A stretch of DNA of 37,082 nucleotides from Paenibacillus agaridevorans (lineage in GTDB: Bacteria; Bacillota; Bacilli; Paenibacillales; Paenibacillaceae): NCBI RefSeq assembly GCF_003112455.1, contig NZ_BDQX01000230.1:1-37082 (forward strand). The letters run 5' to 3'. Below the pieces are notes generated by a model. The model made no database searches, had not been told where the DNA came from, and saw only the letters and a list, made by a program, of their open reading frames with translations. Position numbers and translations under genes: made by a program. Shown here piece by piece: positions 8,147 to 16,435 of this stretch; position 1 is the stretch's first letter; each line of letters starts with the position of its first letter.

Positions 8147-10155
8147 AATATTTTTAAAGAATTGTAATATAAAATCATTCCATTTTCGCTTTGCGAATTC
8201 TCGCTTTTAAATCGGACATAAATAGTCTTGGATGGATTGTTAGTCAACCAATCTACTAAGTCGTTATCCAAAGTAGTCCTGTTAATATTTCCGTTTGCCC
8301 TGGCAGCAGCACTCCAATTCGTGCCATCTTTGGACACATCCACCTCATAATCTCCGCCTAAGTCCAACGTAAGCGTAGCTTGCTCAATATCATCCGCCAG
8401 GTCGAACTTATAGATCCAGCTGGCATCTCCATCTGCATACCGGTAACCTCCATCCATAGCGGAATGATTATCTTCATACAGGTATAGAGTTTCCGCACTG
8501 GAGTTATCGGCCTCAAAGCTGACACCTTCGATGTCCGTGTTCAATTTATCAATGGTGGCTACGATATCCTGAGGTTTAAGAAATACATATTTGCCGGGAA
8601 AATCCTGTTGAAGCCTGGCTACCTCATCTTTTAAGCGCTCAAAGAACACTGCTTTTCCAGTATCATCCACACCGTAAAATGCCAGAATCGGGTATAGATT
8701 ATAAAACACCGGATGCTCGCGATCTTCCGATACGCTGCTCAAAATGCTGTAGATATCCCCGTCCCTCGTAAGCATATTGCCTTGTGACATTGTATAAATT
8801 CCATGGTAGGCATTGATCGGCTGGACATCGTCTCCCCGCAATATTCCCGTCACTCCGCTGCCCGCCAGGCTGTCTACCATCTGCTTGTGGTATACGCTGT
8901 TTAAAGGGATCCGCCAAACATTCGCTGTATGAACGCCGGCATCCGTCAGCCACTTCTTGTTTTCATTCAACCAGGTTTCGTATCCATGGATCGAATAGTG
9001 ATTCGGGTAAATAAACTGATAGCCTGACGGGCCCGCGACAAGCTCAATGTTATCGCCTTTTTCGGCGTACAAGTAATCCAGGATTGGCGAACCTAGCTCA
9101 CGCAGAACCGGCGCTATGGTAATACCTACAGGAACATCGCCCATAGCCGGGTCCTGAAAATAATCAATCAGCTGCTGCGCGTATTGCAGGTTGTCGCCGT
9201 CGCTCGCCGTGATGGACACATAAACCTTGCCAGGTTCAGCATCAACGGCTGCTCCGGCTGGCTGAGTATAGGTTTTGTTCTCAAAGCTCGACCAGACGCT
9301 GCCGTTGGAGAAGAAATCAGAGACCACGTACCCGACCCCGAGAGGATTGGTGTATTCGTTCAGATCATCCGCATTCGGGGCATAGCCTAGCACAGCCGTA
9401 CCAGGCGGGTAGCCTCCTTCTTGAATGATGTGTTTCATCACCTCGTATTCGTCAGGATTGCGGGGGTCCAGGTAGAAAGTGAAGGATTTGCTTGCTACCG
9501 CGTAATCAAAGATGTTCCACGGATAACCTACCCAATCCGGCAATCGCAAACCGGCAGAAAACAAAATTCGTTTGTCCAGGGAGGGCATAAGATGTTCGAC
9601 CGCCCATTCATACGCATCGACTCGTCCATTCCAATTGGAGCGAATGTCTTCGACCGTTTGGCTTCCAAACTCTGAAATCAGGCTGTTTCGGATACCGTCC
9701 GTTACAGGCAAACCAGCCTCCAAAGCCCCTTTCATCAAGGCAATGTTGAAGGTCCAATCTTTACTGCCCTCCCATACGATGAATTTGTCGATCAAAGATT
9801 GATAATCTCTGTACATCGTTCTTAGCCCGGGGTTGCTTCCTGTGACTAAAGAAACAGGCGAATAGCTTTTTCCGCTTTGATCCAGCCACAATTGGTCAAG
9901 ATTCTTTTCTCTGGTCAATACATAAACTTCAGCCGAGCTCTGGTTTATCAGCCCCTGCAACGTCAAGGCAGCCAGCTTCGCTTCAGCCGAATCGTTCCGG
10001 ATGTCATAGACATGCAGCGTGTCAACCGATTCCATCTTGGGAAACGTGCTGCTTGCTGACTGTTTATTTCTAATCTGCAGCGCTACTATTGCACCTGCCA
10101 GGATAACAATACATAACAAACCAAGCGCGACTGTTATAGGCCATTTCTTCAACAT
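8140..10155 (-). CDS. GxGYxYP-family protein, membrane-anchored, one C-terminal beta module
   Basis: This 671-residue protein belongs, by pattern, to the GxGYxYP family (putative glycoside-hydrolase-like proteins of unknown activity): it has YVSITASDGDNLQY in the central domain and a SGYQFIYP block that gives the family its name. The N-terminus (KKWPITVALGLLCIVILAGA) is a hydrophobic anchor without an obvious cleavage site, so it is probably held on the outer face of the membrane. The last 125 residues form a beta-rich module with YKFDLADDIEQATLTLD and NNPSKTIYVRF, probably a carbohydrate-binding sandwich. It is a close tandem copy of the next upstream gene, but with one module instead of two and a different N-terminus. 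GGGGGGAG precedes the ATG. Its stop codon lies within the promoter of the binding-protein gene. Confidence 0.7.
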   Translation of the reverse strand: MLKKWPITVALGLLCIVILAGAIVALQIRNKQSASSTFPKMESVDTLHVYDIRNDSAEAKLAALTLQGLINQSSAEVYVLTREKNLDQLWLDQSGKSYSPVSLVTGSNPGLRTMYRDYQSLIDKFIVWEGSKDWTFNIALMKGALEAGLPVTDGIRNSLISEFGSQTVEDIRSNWNGRVDAYEWAVEHLMPSLDKRILFSAGLRLPDWVGYPWNIFDYAVASKSFTFYLDPRNPDEYEVMKHIIQEGGYPPGTAVLGYAPNADDLNEYTNPLGVGYVVSDFFSNGSVWSSFENKTYTQPAGAAVDAEPGKVYVSITASDGDNLQYAQQLIDYFQDPAMGDVPVGITIAPVLRELGSPILDYLYAEKGDNIELVAGPSGYQFIYPNHYSIHGYETWLNENKKWLTDAGVHTANVWRIPLNSVYHKQMVDSLAGSGVTGILRGDDVQPINAYHGIYTMSQGNMLTRDGDIYSILSSVSEDREHPVFYNLYPILAFYGVDDTGKAVFFERLKDEVARLQQDFPGKYVFLKPQDIVATIDKLNTDIEGVSFEADNSSAETLYLYEDNHSAMDGGYRYADGDASWIYKFDLADDIEQATLTLDLGGDYEVDVSKDGTNWSAAARANGNINRTTLDNDLVDWLTNNPSKTIYVRFKSENSQSENGMILYYNSLKILY

Positions 10156-10219
10156 CCTATTTCTCCCCCCAAAAACGGCAAAATAGATGTAGAACTGTCA
10201 CTGATAGCGTTCGGCCAAC

Positions 10220-12601
10220 TCAAGTAGATACATTAAGATGGTACAAGCTTGGTCCATGCCCATCCAACGGGCTTCCATCCCTAAATTTCACATAAATGAT
10301 TTTGGAAGGATTACTGACTAACCATCCGCTTAAGTTGCTGGTCACCGTAGTCCTGCTTAAATTGCCATTGGCATTGGCAGCAGTGATCCAGTTGATTCCA
10401 TCACTGGACACATCGACTACGTAATCGCCGGCTATATCCATGGTAAGCGTCGCGTCTGTCACATCGTCAGTCAAATCAAATTTATATACGATGACCCTGT
10501 TTTCGTCGGCATAACGATGATCGTTGTCAATCGCACCTGTATTTTGAACAATGAACTGGTTATCCAGATAGCTCGGAGTCGTCAGGGAAATGCCGCTTAT
10601 CTCCGATGACAGCGTAAGATGGTACAAGCTCGGTCCATTCCCATCCAACGGGCTTCCATCCGCAAATTTTACATAGATGATTTTTGATGGATTGTTAATC
10701 AACCACCCGCTTAGGTCGCTTTCTACCGTAGTTCTGTTTATATTGCCGTTAGCTCTGGCAGCACCACTCCAGTTCGTGCCATCCTTGGATATGTCCACTT
10801 CATAATCTCCGCCAATATCCAAACTGAGAGTAGCTCGATCGATATCATCCGCTAGATCGAATTTATAGACCCAGCTTGTATCGCCATCTGCAAATCTATG
10901 ACCATTATCAAGATTGGAAAATTGATCTTCATAGATATGTAGCGTCTCTTTATCCGAGTTGTTGGCCGCAAAGCTGACGCCTTGGATGTCCGTGTTCAAT
11001 TGGTCAATGGTGGCTACGATATCCTGAGGTTTAAGAAATACATATTTGCCGGGAAAGTCCTGCTGCAATCTGTCTATCTCTTCCTTCAAACGTTCAAAGA
11101 ACACTGCCTCTCCATTGGCGTCCACGCCGTAATAAGCCAATATAGGGTACAGATTGTGAAAAACAGGCTGGGAAGCATCTGCAGATACATGGCTCAAAAT
11201 GTTATAGATATCTCCGTCGTTCATGAGCATATTGCCTTGAGAAATTGTATAAATACCATGGTAGGCATTGATCGGCTGGATATCGTCTCCCCGCAAAATC
11301 CCCGTCACTCCGCTGCCCGCCAAGCTGTCTACCATCTGTTTGTGGTACACGCTGTTTATCGGCATGCGCCATACATTTGCGGTATGAATCCCCGTGTCCG
11401 TCAACCATTCTTTGTTGTTATCCAACCATGCCTCGTATCCGCTGCTCGAATAATGATCCGGGTAAATAAACTGATAGCCTGACGGGCCTGCTACAAGCTC
11501 AATGTTATTGCCTTTTTCGGCGTACAAGTAATCCAGGATTGGCGAACCCAGCTCACGCAGAACCGGCGCTATGGTAATACCTACAGGAACATCGCCCTTG
11601 GCCGGATCCTGAAAATAATCCATCAGCTGCTGCGCATATTGCAAGTTGTCGCCGTCGCTCGCCGTGATGGACACATAAACCTTGCCAGGTTCTGCCTCTA
11701 CAGCTGCTCCGGCTGGCTGGGTATAGGTTTTGTTCTCGAAGCTAGACCAGACGCTGCCGTTGGAGAAGAAATCAGAGACCACGTACCCGACCCCGAGGGG
11801 ATTGGTGTATGCGTTCAGATCATCCGCATTCGGGGCATAGCCCAACACAGCCGTACCTGGCGGGTAGCCTCCCTCTTGAATGATGTGTTTCATCGCCTCG
11901 TATTCGTCAGGATTGCGGGGGTCCAGGTAGAAAGTGAAGGATTTGCTCGCTACCGCGTAATCAAAGATATTCCACGGATAATCTACCCAATCGGGCAATC
12001 GCAGACCGGCAGAAAACAAAATTCGTTTGTCCAGGGAAGGCATAAGATGATCGACTGCCCATTCATACGCATCGACCCGGCTGCTCCAGTTGGAACGAAT
12101 GTCTTCGACCGTTTGGCTTCCAAACTCTGAAATCAGACTGCTTCGGATACTGTCCGTTACAGGCAAACCTGCCTCCAAAGCGCCTTTCATCAAGGCAATG
12201 TTGAAGGTCCAGTCTTTGCTGCCCTCCCATACGATGAGCTTGTCGATCAAGGTTTGATAATCTCTGTACATCGTTCTTAGCCCGGGATTGCTTCCTGTGA
12301 CCAAGGTGACAGGCGTATAGCTTTTCCCGCTTTCATCCAGCCACAACTGGTCAAGATTCTTTTCTCTCGTCAATACATAAACTTCGGCCGAGCTCTGGTT
12401 AATCAGCCCCTGCAACGTCAAGGCAGCCAGCTTCGCTTCAGCCGAATCGTTGCGGATGTCATAGACATAAAGCGTGTCAGCCGCTTCCATCTTGGGAAAC
12501 GTGCTGCCTGTCGCCAGTGCGCTCTCCGCCTGTAAGGTTATCGATGTTGTCGCCGCCATAATAAGAGCCAGGGCCAAGGAGATCACTCGCCTTTTCAACA
12601 T
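10220..12601 (-). CDS. GxGYxYP-family secreted protein with two C-terminal beta modules
   Basis: This 793-residue protein begins with a cleavable-looking signal peptide (KRRVISLALALIMAATTS, then an ALA motif near residues 28-30). The GxGYxYP N- and C-domains occupy about 35-540, with ASDGDN at 314-319 and SGYQFIYP at 374-381. Two homologous modules follow, about 541-666 and 667-793. Each has YKFDL..D, a GDY.VD.S.DG.NW block and PSKIIYVKF.DGSPLDG, resembling carbohydrate-binding beta-sandwiches. It is near-identical to the downstream paralogue over about 550 residues. GGGAGG stands ten bases before the ATG, inside the end of the dehydrogenase gene. The family has no firm biochemical function; a surface role in binding or processing the mannoside is inferred from the operon. 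Confidence 0.7.
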   Translation of the reverse strand: MLKRRVISLALALIMAATTSITLQAESALATGSTFPKMEAADTLYVYDIRNDSAEAKLAALTLQGLINQSSAEVYVLTREKNLDQLWLDESGKSYTPVTLVTGSNPGLRTMYRDYQTLIDKLIVWEGSKDWTFNIALMKGALEAGLPVTDSIRSSLISEFGSQTVEDIRSNWSSRVDAYEWAVDHLMPSLDKRILFSAGLRLPDWVDYPWNIFDYAVASKSFTFYLDPRNPDEYEAMKHIIQEGGYPPGTAVLGYAPNADDLNAYTNPLGVGYVVSDFFSNGSVWSSFENKTYTQPAGAAVEAEPGKVYVSITASDGDNLQYAQQLMDYFQDPAKGDVPVGITIAPVLRELGSPILDYLYAEKGNNIELVAGPSGYQFIYPDHYSSSGYEAWLDNNKEWLTDTGIHTANVWRMPINSVYHKQMVDSLAGSGVTGILRGDDIQPINAYHGIYTISQGNMLMNDGDIYNILSHVSADASQPVFHNLYPILAYYGVDANGEAVFFERLKEEIDRLQQDFPGKYVFLKPQDIVATIDQLNTDIQGVSFAANNSDKETLHIYEDQFSNLDNGHRFADGDTSWVYKFDLADDIDRATLSLDIGGDYEVDISKDGTNWSGAARANGNINRTTVESDLSGWLINNPSKIIYVKFADGSPLDGNGPSLYHLTLSSEISGISLTTPSYLDNQFIVQNTGAIDNDHRYADENRVIVYKFDLTDDVTDATLTMDIAGDYVVDVSSDGINWITAANANGNLSRTTVTSNLSGWLVSNPSKIIYVKFRDGSPLDGHGPSLYHLNVST

Positions 12602-12607
12602 AGTTAT

Positions 12608-13651
12608 TCAACCTCCCTTATTCGATTTCATATCCGTTTCCGGCACCACCACGACTTTAACGATCTGGCCCTTATCTTCTTTACACAATGTCATTGCCTC
12701 TTGGATATCTTTCAGGGGCAGACGGTGGGATATAATGATGTCCGAAGGAATAGTGCCATTTTTCAGCATGTTTAATACAATCGGATAATACAGGGCTGGA
12801 CTGGCGAAGCTGGACCGCAACTGGAGCTTTCTATAATGAAAATCGTTAGCATCAAATTGAATCGTTCCGGAACCTGCCCCTATGCCAATGTAGGAGATGA
12901 TTCCCCCGTAGGCTAACAAAGAAATCGCCTCCGGAATAATCGAGACGGGGGCGGTCACCAGTACCCGATCAAACTGCCGGTGCAGTTCATCATGCTCGAT
13001 TAGAGAAAGATCGGTTGCCAGTACTTCCGCACCTAAACGCGCTGCTGCTTCCAGTCGGGCTTGATTCCTGGTTCGGCCTATACACACCACTTTAACTGCG
13101 CCGCTTCGCAGCGCCATCGGAATGGCCATTAACCCAATTGGTCCCGGTCCGATCACACAAACGCGATCGCCATGTTGAATATCCGCTGTTTTGACCATAT
13201 CAAGCGCAACGCCTGCCGGTTCCGCCAAGCTGGCCGCTTCTGGCGTCAGCCCTTCATAGCGGACCACGCCGCAAGCCGGAGCAAACATGTATTCGCTGAA
13301 TCCCATAGAAGGCCCAGCATGCCAAAAATGAGGCGCTTTATTACACAAATCCACTCTGCCTTTCCGACACAGGTCACATCTCCCGCAAAATCCAGCCGAC
13401 TCCAAAACGACGCGATCTCCAACATTCAAACCTTCACAATTGCTGCCCAGCTCATGAATAACTCCGGCTATTTCGTGACCGAACGGCTGCCAATCCGCCG
13501 TTCCTTCGGCTGCATTACTCAAATCTGTACCACAAATGCCACATGCCTCCACTCGTATCAACACATGGCCTTCAGGTATTTCATTAGGCAAATCTATAGT
13601 CCGTAATGTGCATTGCCAGGGCGATTTTAAGTAGGCGGTTCTAATTAACAT
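12608..13651 (-). CDS. Zinc-dependent medium-chain alcohol/polyol dehydrogenase
   Basis: This 347-residue MDR-family enzyme oxidises an alcohol or sugar hydroxyl with NAD(P). The catalytic zinc block is CGICGTDLSN and GHEIAGVI. The structural zinc is bound by the CGRCDLCRKGRVDLC cluster of four Cys, and the Rossmann dinucleotide motif is VIGPGPIGLMAI. Start ATG at 13651 has AGGAG nine bases upstream; an in-frame start 45 bp further up would overlap the previous gene and lacks a ribosome site. It follows the Gfo/Idh gene directly, with no room for a promoter. Paired with that dehydrogenase it may oxidise or epimerise the released sugar or its aglycone; the substrate is not readable. Confidence 0.88.
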   Translation of the reverse strand: MLIRTAYLKSPWQCTLRTIDLPNEIPEGHVLIRVEACGICGTDLSNAAEGTADWQPFGHEIAGVIHELGSNCEGLNVGDRVVLESAGFCGRCDLCRKGRVDLCNKAPHFWHAGPSMGFSEYMFAPACGVVRYEGLTPEAASLAEPAGVALDMVKTADIQHGDRVCVIGPGPIGLMAIPMALRSGAVKVVCIGRTRNQARLEAAARLGAEVLATDLSLIEHDELHRQFDRVLVTAPVSIIPEAISLLAYGGIISYIGIGAGSGTIQFDANDFHYRKLQLRSSFASPALYYPIVLNMLKNGTIPSDIIISHRLPLKDIQEAMTLCKEDKGQIVKVVVVPETDMKSNKGG

Positions 13652-13655
13652 GACA

Positions 13656-14672
13656 TTATTCTCCTGTCTGTTTGGCGGCAGCAAAGATATCATCAATTAA
13701 TTGATCAACAGCGAAGGCCTCTTGGGCAGTAGCCAAAGTGACCGCTTCTCCCAACAACGCTTTTTCGATTAAGCGATATTCTTCCTGGAAGTTATCCACC
13801 ATGCCCGCATTAAACGACTCTTTCGTTTTTATCGATTCATCCCACAATTCAGCTACCGGCGATTCATACTGCGGACGCTCCCACAGTGTGGTATGAAGCG
13901 TACTTAACCCCGATTCACCGCGAAGTTCGATGAGTTCATCCCATCCGTTCTCCCTTTTCCCAACACCGAACAAGGGAAGCCATCCGCACTCGACCGTTAC
14001 AGTCGAACCATTCTCCATCTCCAGCAGCGCATGGGTCATTTGATCCACTTTAGGAAAACAGCCTTCCTGGTATTGCATGCGCGCAGCCAGTACCTTCTTT
14101 ACCGGTCCTGCCAAATAGAGCAGCAAATCCAGCATGTGGCTACCTGAATTAACGAACACCCCGTCCAATGCCGCATTTGGAGATTGGGCAAGCTGTTTTT
14201 TTATGATTGGCCAACTCGAACTTGGCATGGGATGATACACCCTGACCAAGCCGCTTCGCATCGTTCCAATTCGCGCGACATATTCTCTAAACTTCTGCAC
14301 CGTTGGGTGCACCCGCTTCATGTAGCCAACAAAAAATGGCTGTTCGTTTTGCTCGACAAGCTCAACGAGTTGTCTGGACTGTTGTGCTGAGCGAGTCATC
14401 GGTTTTTCACATAGAACAGCATGCCCCGCTTTTACAGCAGCCATAGCCACATCAAAATGAAAAGCGTTCGGAACCGCCACCGTTACTAAATCCGCTTTTT
14501 CTGCCAATAGCTCATCCGTATTCGTTGTCCAGTGGCAGCCATAGTTATCGGCCAATTGCCGTGCCGCCTTCTCATTAAAATCCGCAATCATTCCCAATTC
14601 ATAGCCCAAAGCCTTTATGGACCGTGCATGGTAATCCGCAATGTTGCCCGCCCCAATAATATTCACTTTCAT
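13656..14672 (-). CDS. Gfo/Idh/MocA-family NAD(P)-dependent sugar dehydrogenase
   Basis: The 338-residue protein has an N-terminal Rossmann fold with GAGNIADYHARSI (residues 7-19) and the family signature CEKPMT around residue 90, whose Lys helps catalysis. The C-terminal alpha/beta domain carries SGSHMLDLLLYL in place of the usual D.G.H.iD block. Such enzymes oxidise, reduce or epimerise sugars and inositols. It is the first gene of the operon, with GGAAAGG just upstream of the ATG and a leader of about 200 bp containing a cre-like site and a G10 tract. It ends four bases before the alcohol dehydrogenase start. The exact sugar is unknown. Confidence 0.88.
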   Translation of the reverse strand: MKVNIIGAGNIADYHARSIKALGYELGMIADFNEKAARQLADNYGCHWTTNTDELLAEKADLVTVAVPNAFHFDVAMAAVKAGHAVLCEKPMTRSAQQSRQLVELVEQNEQPFFVGYMKRVHPTVQKFREYVARIGTMRSGLVRVYHPMPSSSWPIIKKQLAQSPNAALDGVFVNSGSHMLDLLLYLAGPVKKVLAARMQYQEGCFPKVDQMTHALLEMENGSTVTVECGWLPLFGVGKRENGWDELIELRGESGLSTLHTTLWERPQYESPVAELWDESIKTKESFNAGMVDNFQEEYRLIEKALLGEAVTLATAQEAFAVDQLIDDIFAAAKQTGE

Positions 14673-14749
14673 AATTTGTACCTTTCCTCTCCCTTGTGAT
14701 CATTCCTGGCCCCTTCATACATGTCTGAAAATGAAAGCAATTCCCATCC

Positions 14750-14763
14750 TGCAACCGCTTACC
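14750..14763 (-). promoter_or_regulatory. cre-like site in the operon leader
   Basis: The plus strand reads TGCAACCGCTTACC, again matching TGNAANCGNNNNCA at all defined positions but the last. Like the site at 8095-8108 it lies downstream of an operator-controlled promoter and upstream of the first gene. Two promoters sharing the same operator-plus-cre plan supports catabolite control by CcpA. Confidence 0.5.
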
Positions 14764-14799
14764 AAAACGATATTAACCACTTCCACCTTACATGATGCG

Positions 14800-14809
14800 C
14801 CCCCCCCCC
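14800..14809 (-). repeat. Homopolymer tract of ten C (G10 in the operon leader)
   Basis: Ten C in a row on the plus strand give a G10 run in the transcribed leader, directly after a GGAAGGAGAGA purine stretch. Such runs can slip during replication. It is too far from the promoter and the first start codon for an obvious switching role. Confidence 0.5.
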
Positions 14810-14872
14810 TCTCTCCTTCCAAAAAATAACCCCGATCAGGCTCTGGCTAGTCAAGCAATTCTGCTCATCATC

Positions 14873-14901
14873 ATCCTATATTTCATATTGTAATATGTCA
14901 A
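14873..14901 (-). promoter_or_regulatory. Main promoter of the mannoside operon
   Basis: On the minus strand a perfect TTGACA (14901-14896) is followed by TATAGG (15-bp spacer) or TAGGAT (17-bp spacer). The -35 box is buried in the operator at 14885-14904, the same arrangement as at the internal promoter 8115-8143. Confidence 0.6.
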
Positions 14902-14904
14902 TAT
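14885..14904. promoter_or_regulatory. Operator, copy 1 (ATATTG-N8-CAATAT)
   Basis: The site reads ATATTGTAATATGTCAATAT, with perfect 6-bp inverted arms. It overlaps the -35 box of the operon promoter and stands 210 bp before the divergent regulator gene. A -10-like TATACT at 14932-14937 on the plus strand could belong to the regulator's own promoter, in which case the site would also allow autoregulation. Confidence 0.7.
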
Positions 14905-15114
14905 AATATTTAGGATTTTGAAAAACTTTGTTATACTAAAATAGGCGAACACCTCTCTGTTACAGCTATTGCTCCCAGAAAGTTTTTTATCGATCAGGGG
15001 GTTTCTCAAGCTTCATGGCGAAGTATTATGTATGGAACTTTATCAAGAAAGATGATAATATCATATAATAATATGCTTTTAGGTTTTCCTACTATTTAGT
15101 TGGAAGGGATAAAT

Positions 15115-16242
15115 ATGAAAAGTCAACAAAAAAACAAACCGCTTTACATTCAAATCAGAGAATATATAAAAAATCAGATTGACATAGGCGCCCTTAAACC
15201 AGAAGATCAAATCCCCACAGAAACCGATCTGACAAACCAATTTCAAGTCAGTCGGATTACCATCAAGACAGCGCTAAGACATCTTGTGGACGAAGGCCTG
15301 ATTTATCGCGTGGCAGGCAAAGGATCTTTTGTTTCTTCACCTAAGCTTCAGCCGACCAGACAAGAAGGAGCCTTGGAATACCAAATTAATAAAATCGGTT
15401 TTTTAATGCCTGCAATCGGAGATGTCCTAAGCATCCAGTTGCTTCGCGGCATCGAAGAGGTGTGCCGCGACGAAGGGATCATTTTGATGGTTCAATCCGT
15501 TTTGACGCAGTCCGAAGAACGTGCCGCCATCCGCCAAATGATTGATGCCGGTGCAAAAGGATTAATCATCTTTCCCGTTGATGGAGAAGCTTACAGTGAT
15601 GAAATACTCAGACTTAAATCCGAGCAGTTCCCCTTTGTCCTGGTCGATCGCTATCTCCCTGGCATTAAAACAAATGCGGTCTACTCCGACAACTATGATG
15701 GCGGGCAGATCGGCACTGATTACCTGGCCAAACTGGGTCATCAGCATATTGGTATTTTATCTTTCACCAAATCCAAGACATCCAGCTCGGAAGACAGGTT
15801 TCGTGGTTATCTGGATGCAGCCCAAAAAAATAAGCTAAAACTTGAAACCAATTATTGGTTGACCCAATTTGATGATATCTCTTATCAGGACGAAGACAGC
15901 ATGAAAGAAATGATCGAGGAGTGGCTGCAAAAAGAACAAGAAATTACTGCCGTTTTCGCCTTTTCTCCACAAACAGCCATTTACCTTGCCACGATGGCAG
16001 GCAAACTTGGCAAGAGAATTCCCGAGGATCTCGCGATCCTCTGCTTTGATCATCCCCAAATTAGAAATTTGGATAATGATTACTTCAGTTGGATCGAACA
16101 AAACTTTGAGCTGATTGGCACTGAAGCCGTTAAACTGTTACTGAAAACCATTCGAGAACCCTCCACCCTGGAGCAAATCGTTATCCCGGTATCCCTGCAC
16201 GAGAGACAAACCACGCAAATTTTCACAAGAAGTCAAAGATGA
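15115..16242 (+). CDS. GntR-HTH / LacI-type sensor transcriptional regulator
   Basis: This 375-residue regulator has an N-terminal GntR winged helix (about 1-75: PLYIQIREYIKNQI, SRITIKTALRHLVDEGLIYR, GKGSFV) joined to a periplasmic-binding-protein-like sensor domain of the LacI type (about 95-370: IGFLMPAIGD, YSDNYDGGQIGTDYLAKLGH, ILCFDHP). The same architecture occurs in AraR, a sugar-responsive repressor, so an imported sugar is the likely inducer. The ATG at 15115 has GGAAGGG six bases upstream; an in-frame TTG 15 bp earlier lacks one. It is divergent from the operon and most probably binds the two ATATTG-N8-CAATAT sites. Confidence 0.88.
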   Translation: MKSQQKNKPLYIQIREYIKNQIDIGALKPEDQIPTETDLTNQFQVSRITIKTALRHLVDEGLIYRVAGKGSFVSSPKLQPTRQEGALEYQINKIGFLMPAIGDVLSIQLLRGIEEVCRDEGIILMVQSVLTQSEERAAIRQMIDAGAKGLIIFPVDGEAYSDEILRLKSEQFPFVLVDRYLPGIKTNAVYSDNYDGGQIGTDYLAKLGHQHIGILSFTKSKTSSSEDRFRGYLDAAQKNKLKLETNYWLTQFDDISYQDEDSMKEMIEEWLQKEQEITAVFAFSPQTAIYLATMAGKLGKRIPEDLAILCFDHPQIRNLDNDYFSWIEQNFELIGTEAVKLLLKTIREPSTLEQIVIPVSLHERQTTQIFTRSQR

Positions 16243-16246
16243 AACA

Positions 16247-16296
16247 AAAAAACGCAAGTTCCGGGACTGTTTCAGCCCGAAACTCGCGTTTTTTGA
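16247..16296 (+). terminator. Intrinsic terminator of the regulator gene
   Basis: The arms AACGCAAGTTCCGGG (16251-16265) and CCCGAAACTCGCGTT (16276-16290) pair at 13 of 15 positions and are followed by a T-run. It starts a few bases after the regulator stop. Confidence 0.85.
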
Positions 16297-16336
16297 TTAT
16301 ACTTAATCACATTAAATAAAATCATTCGCCGCAATT

Positions 16337-16401
16337 GTTTACATAATAATTTTTACGTTAACGAACATCAGTATATTAACATATAATTTATTATGTAAAC
16401 T
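16337..16401. repeat. Imperfect 64-bp palindrome with dif-like arms (copy B region)
   Basis: GTTTACATAATAA (16337-16349) and TTATTATGTAAAC (16388-16400) are perfect 13-bp inverted repeats, and the similarity extends inward through TTTTTACGTTAA and TTAACATATAAT. The right arm, 16374-16401, is the second copy of the 28-bp unit at 713-740. No coding sequence lies in it. Confidence 0.5.
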
Positions 16402-16435
16402 CTCAAGTGATTGAAGGACAACCCAAAGGTTATCC

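Noticed and set aside
11202..11408. Short frames repeated in both GxGYxYP genes (also 8699-8953)
   Set aside because: They occur in both only because the two genes are near-identical; no start signal.
14731..14745. Another cre-like site TGAAAGCAATTCCC
   Set aside because: The central CG, essential in cre sites, is CA here.
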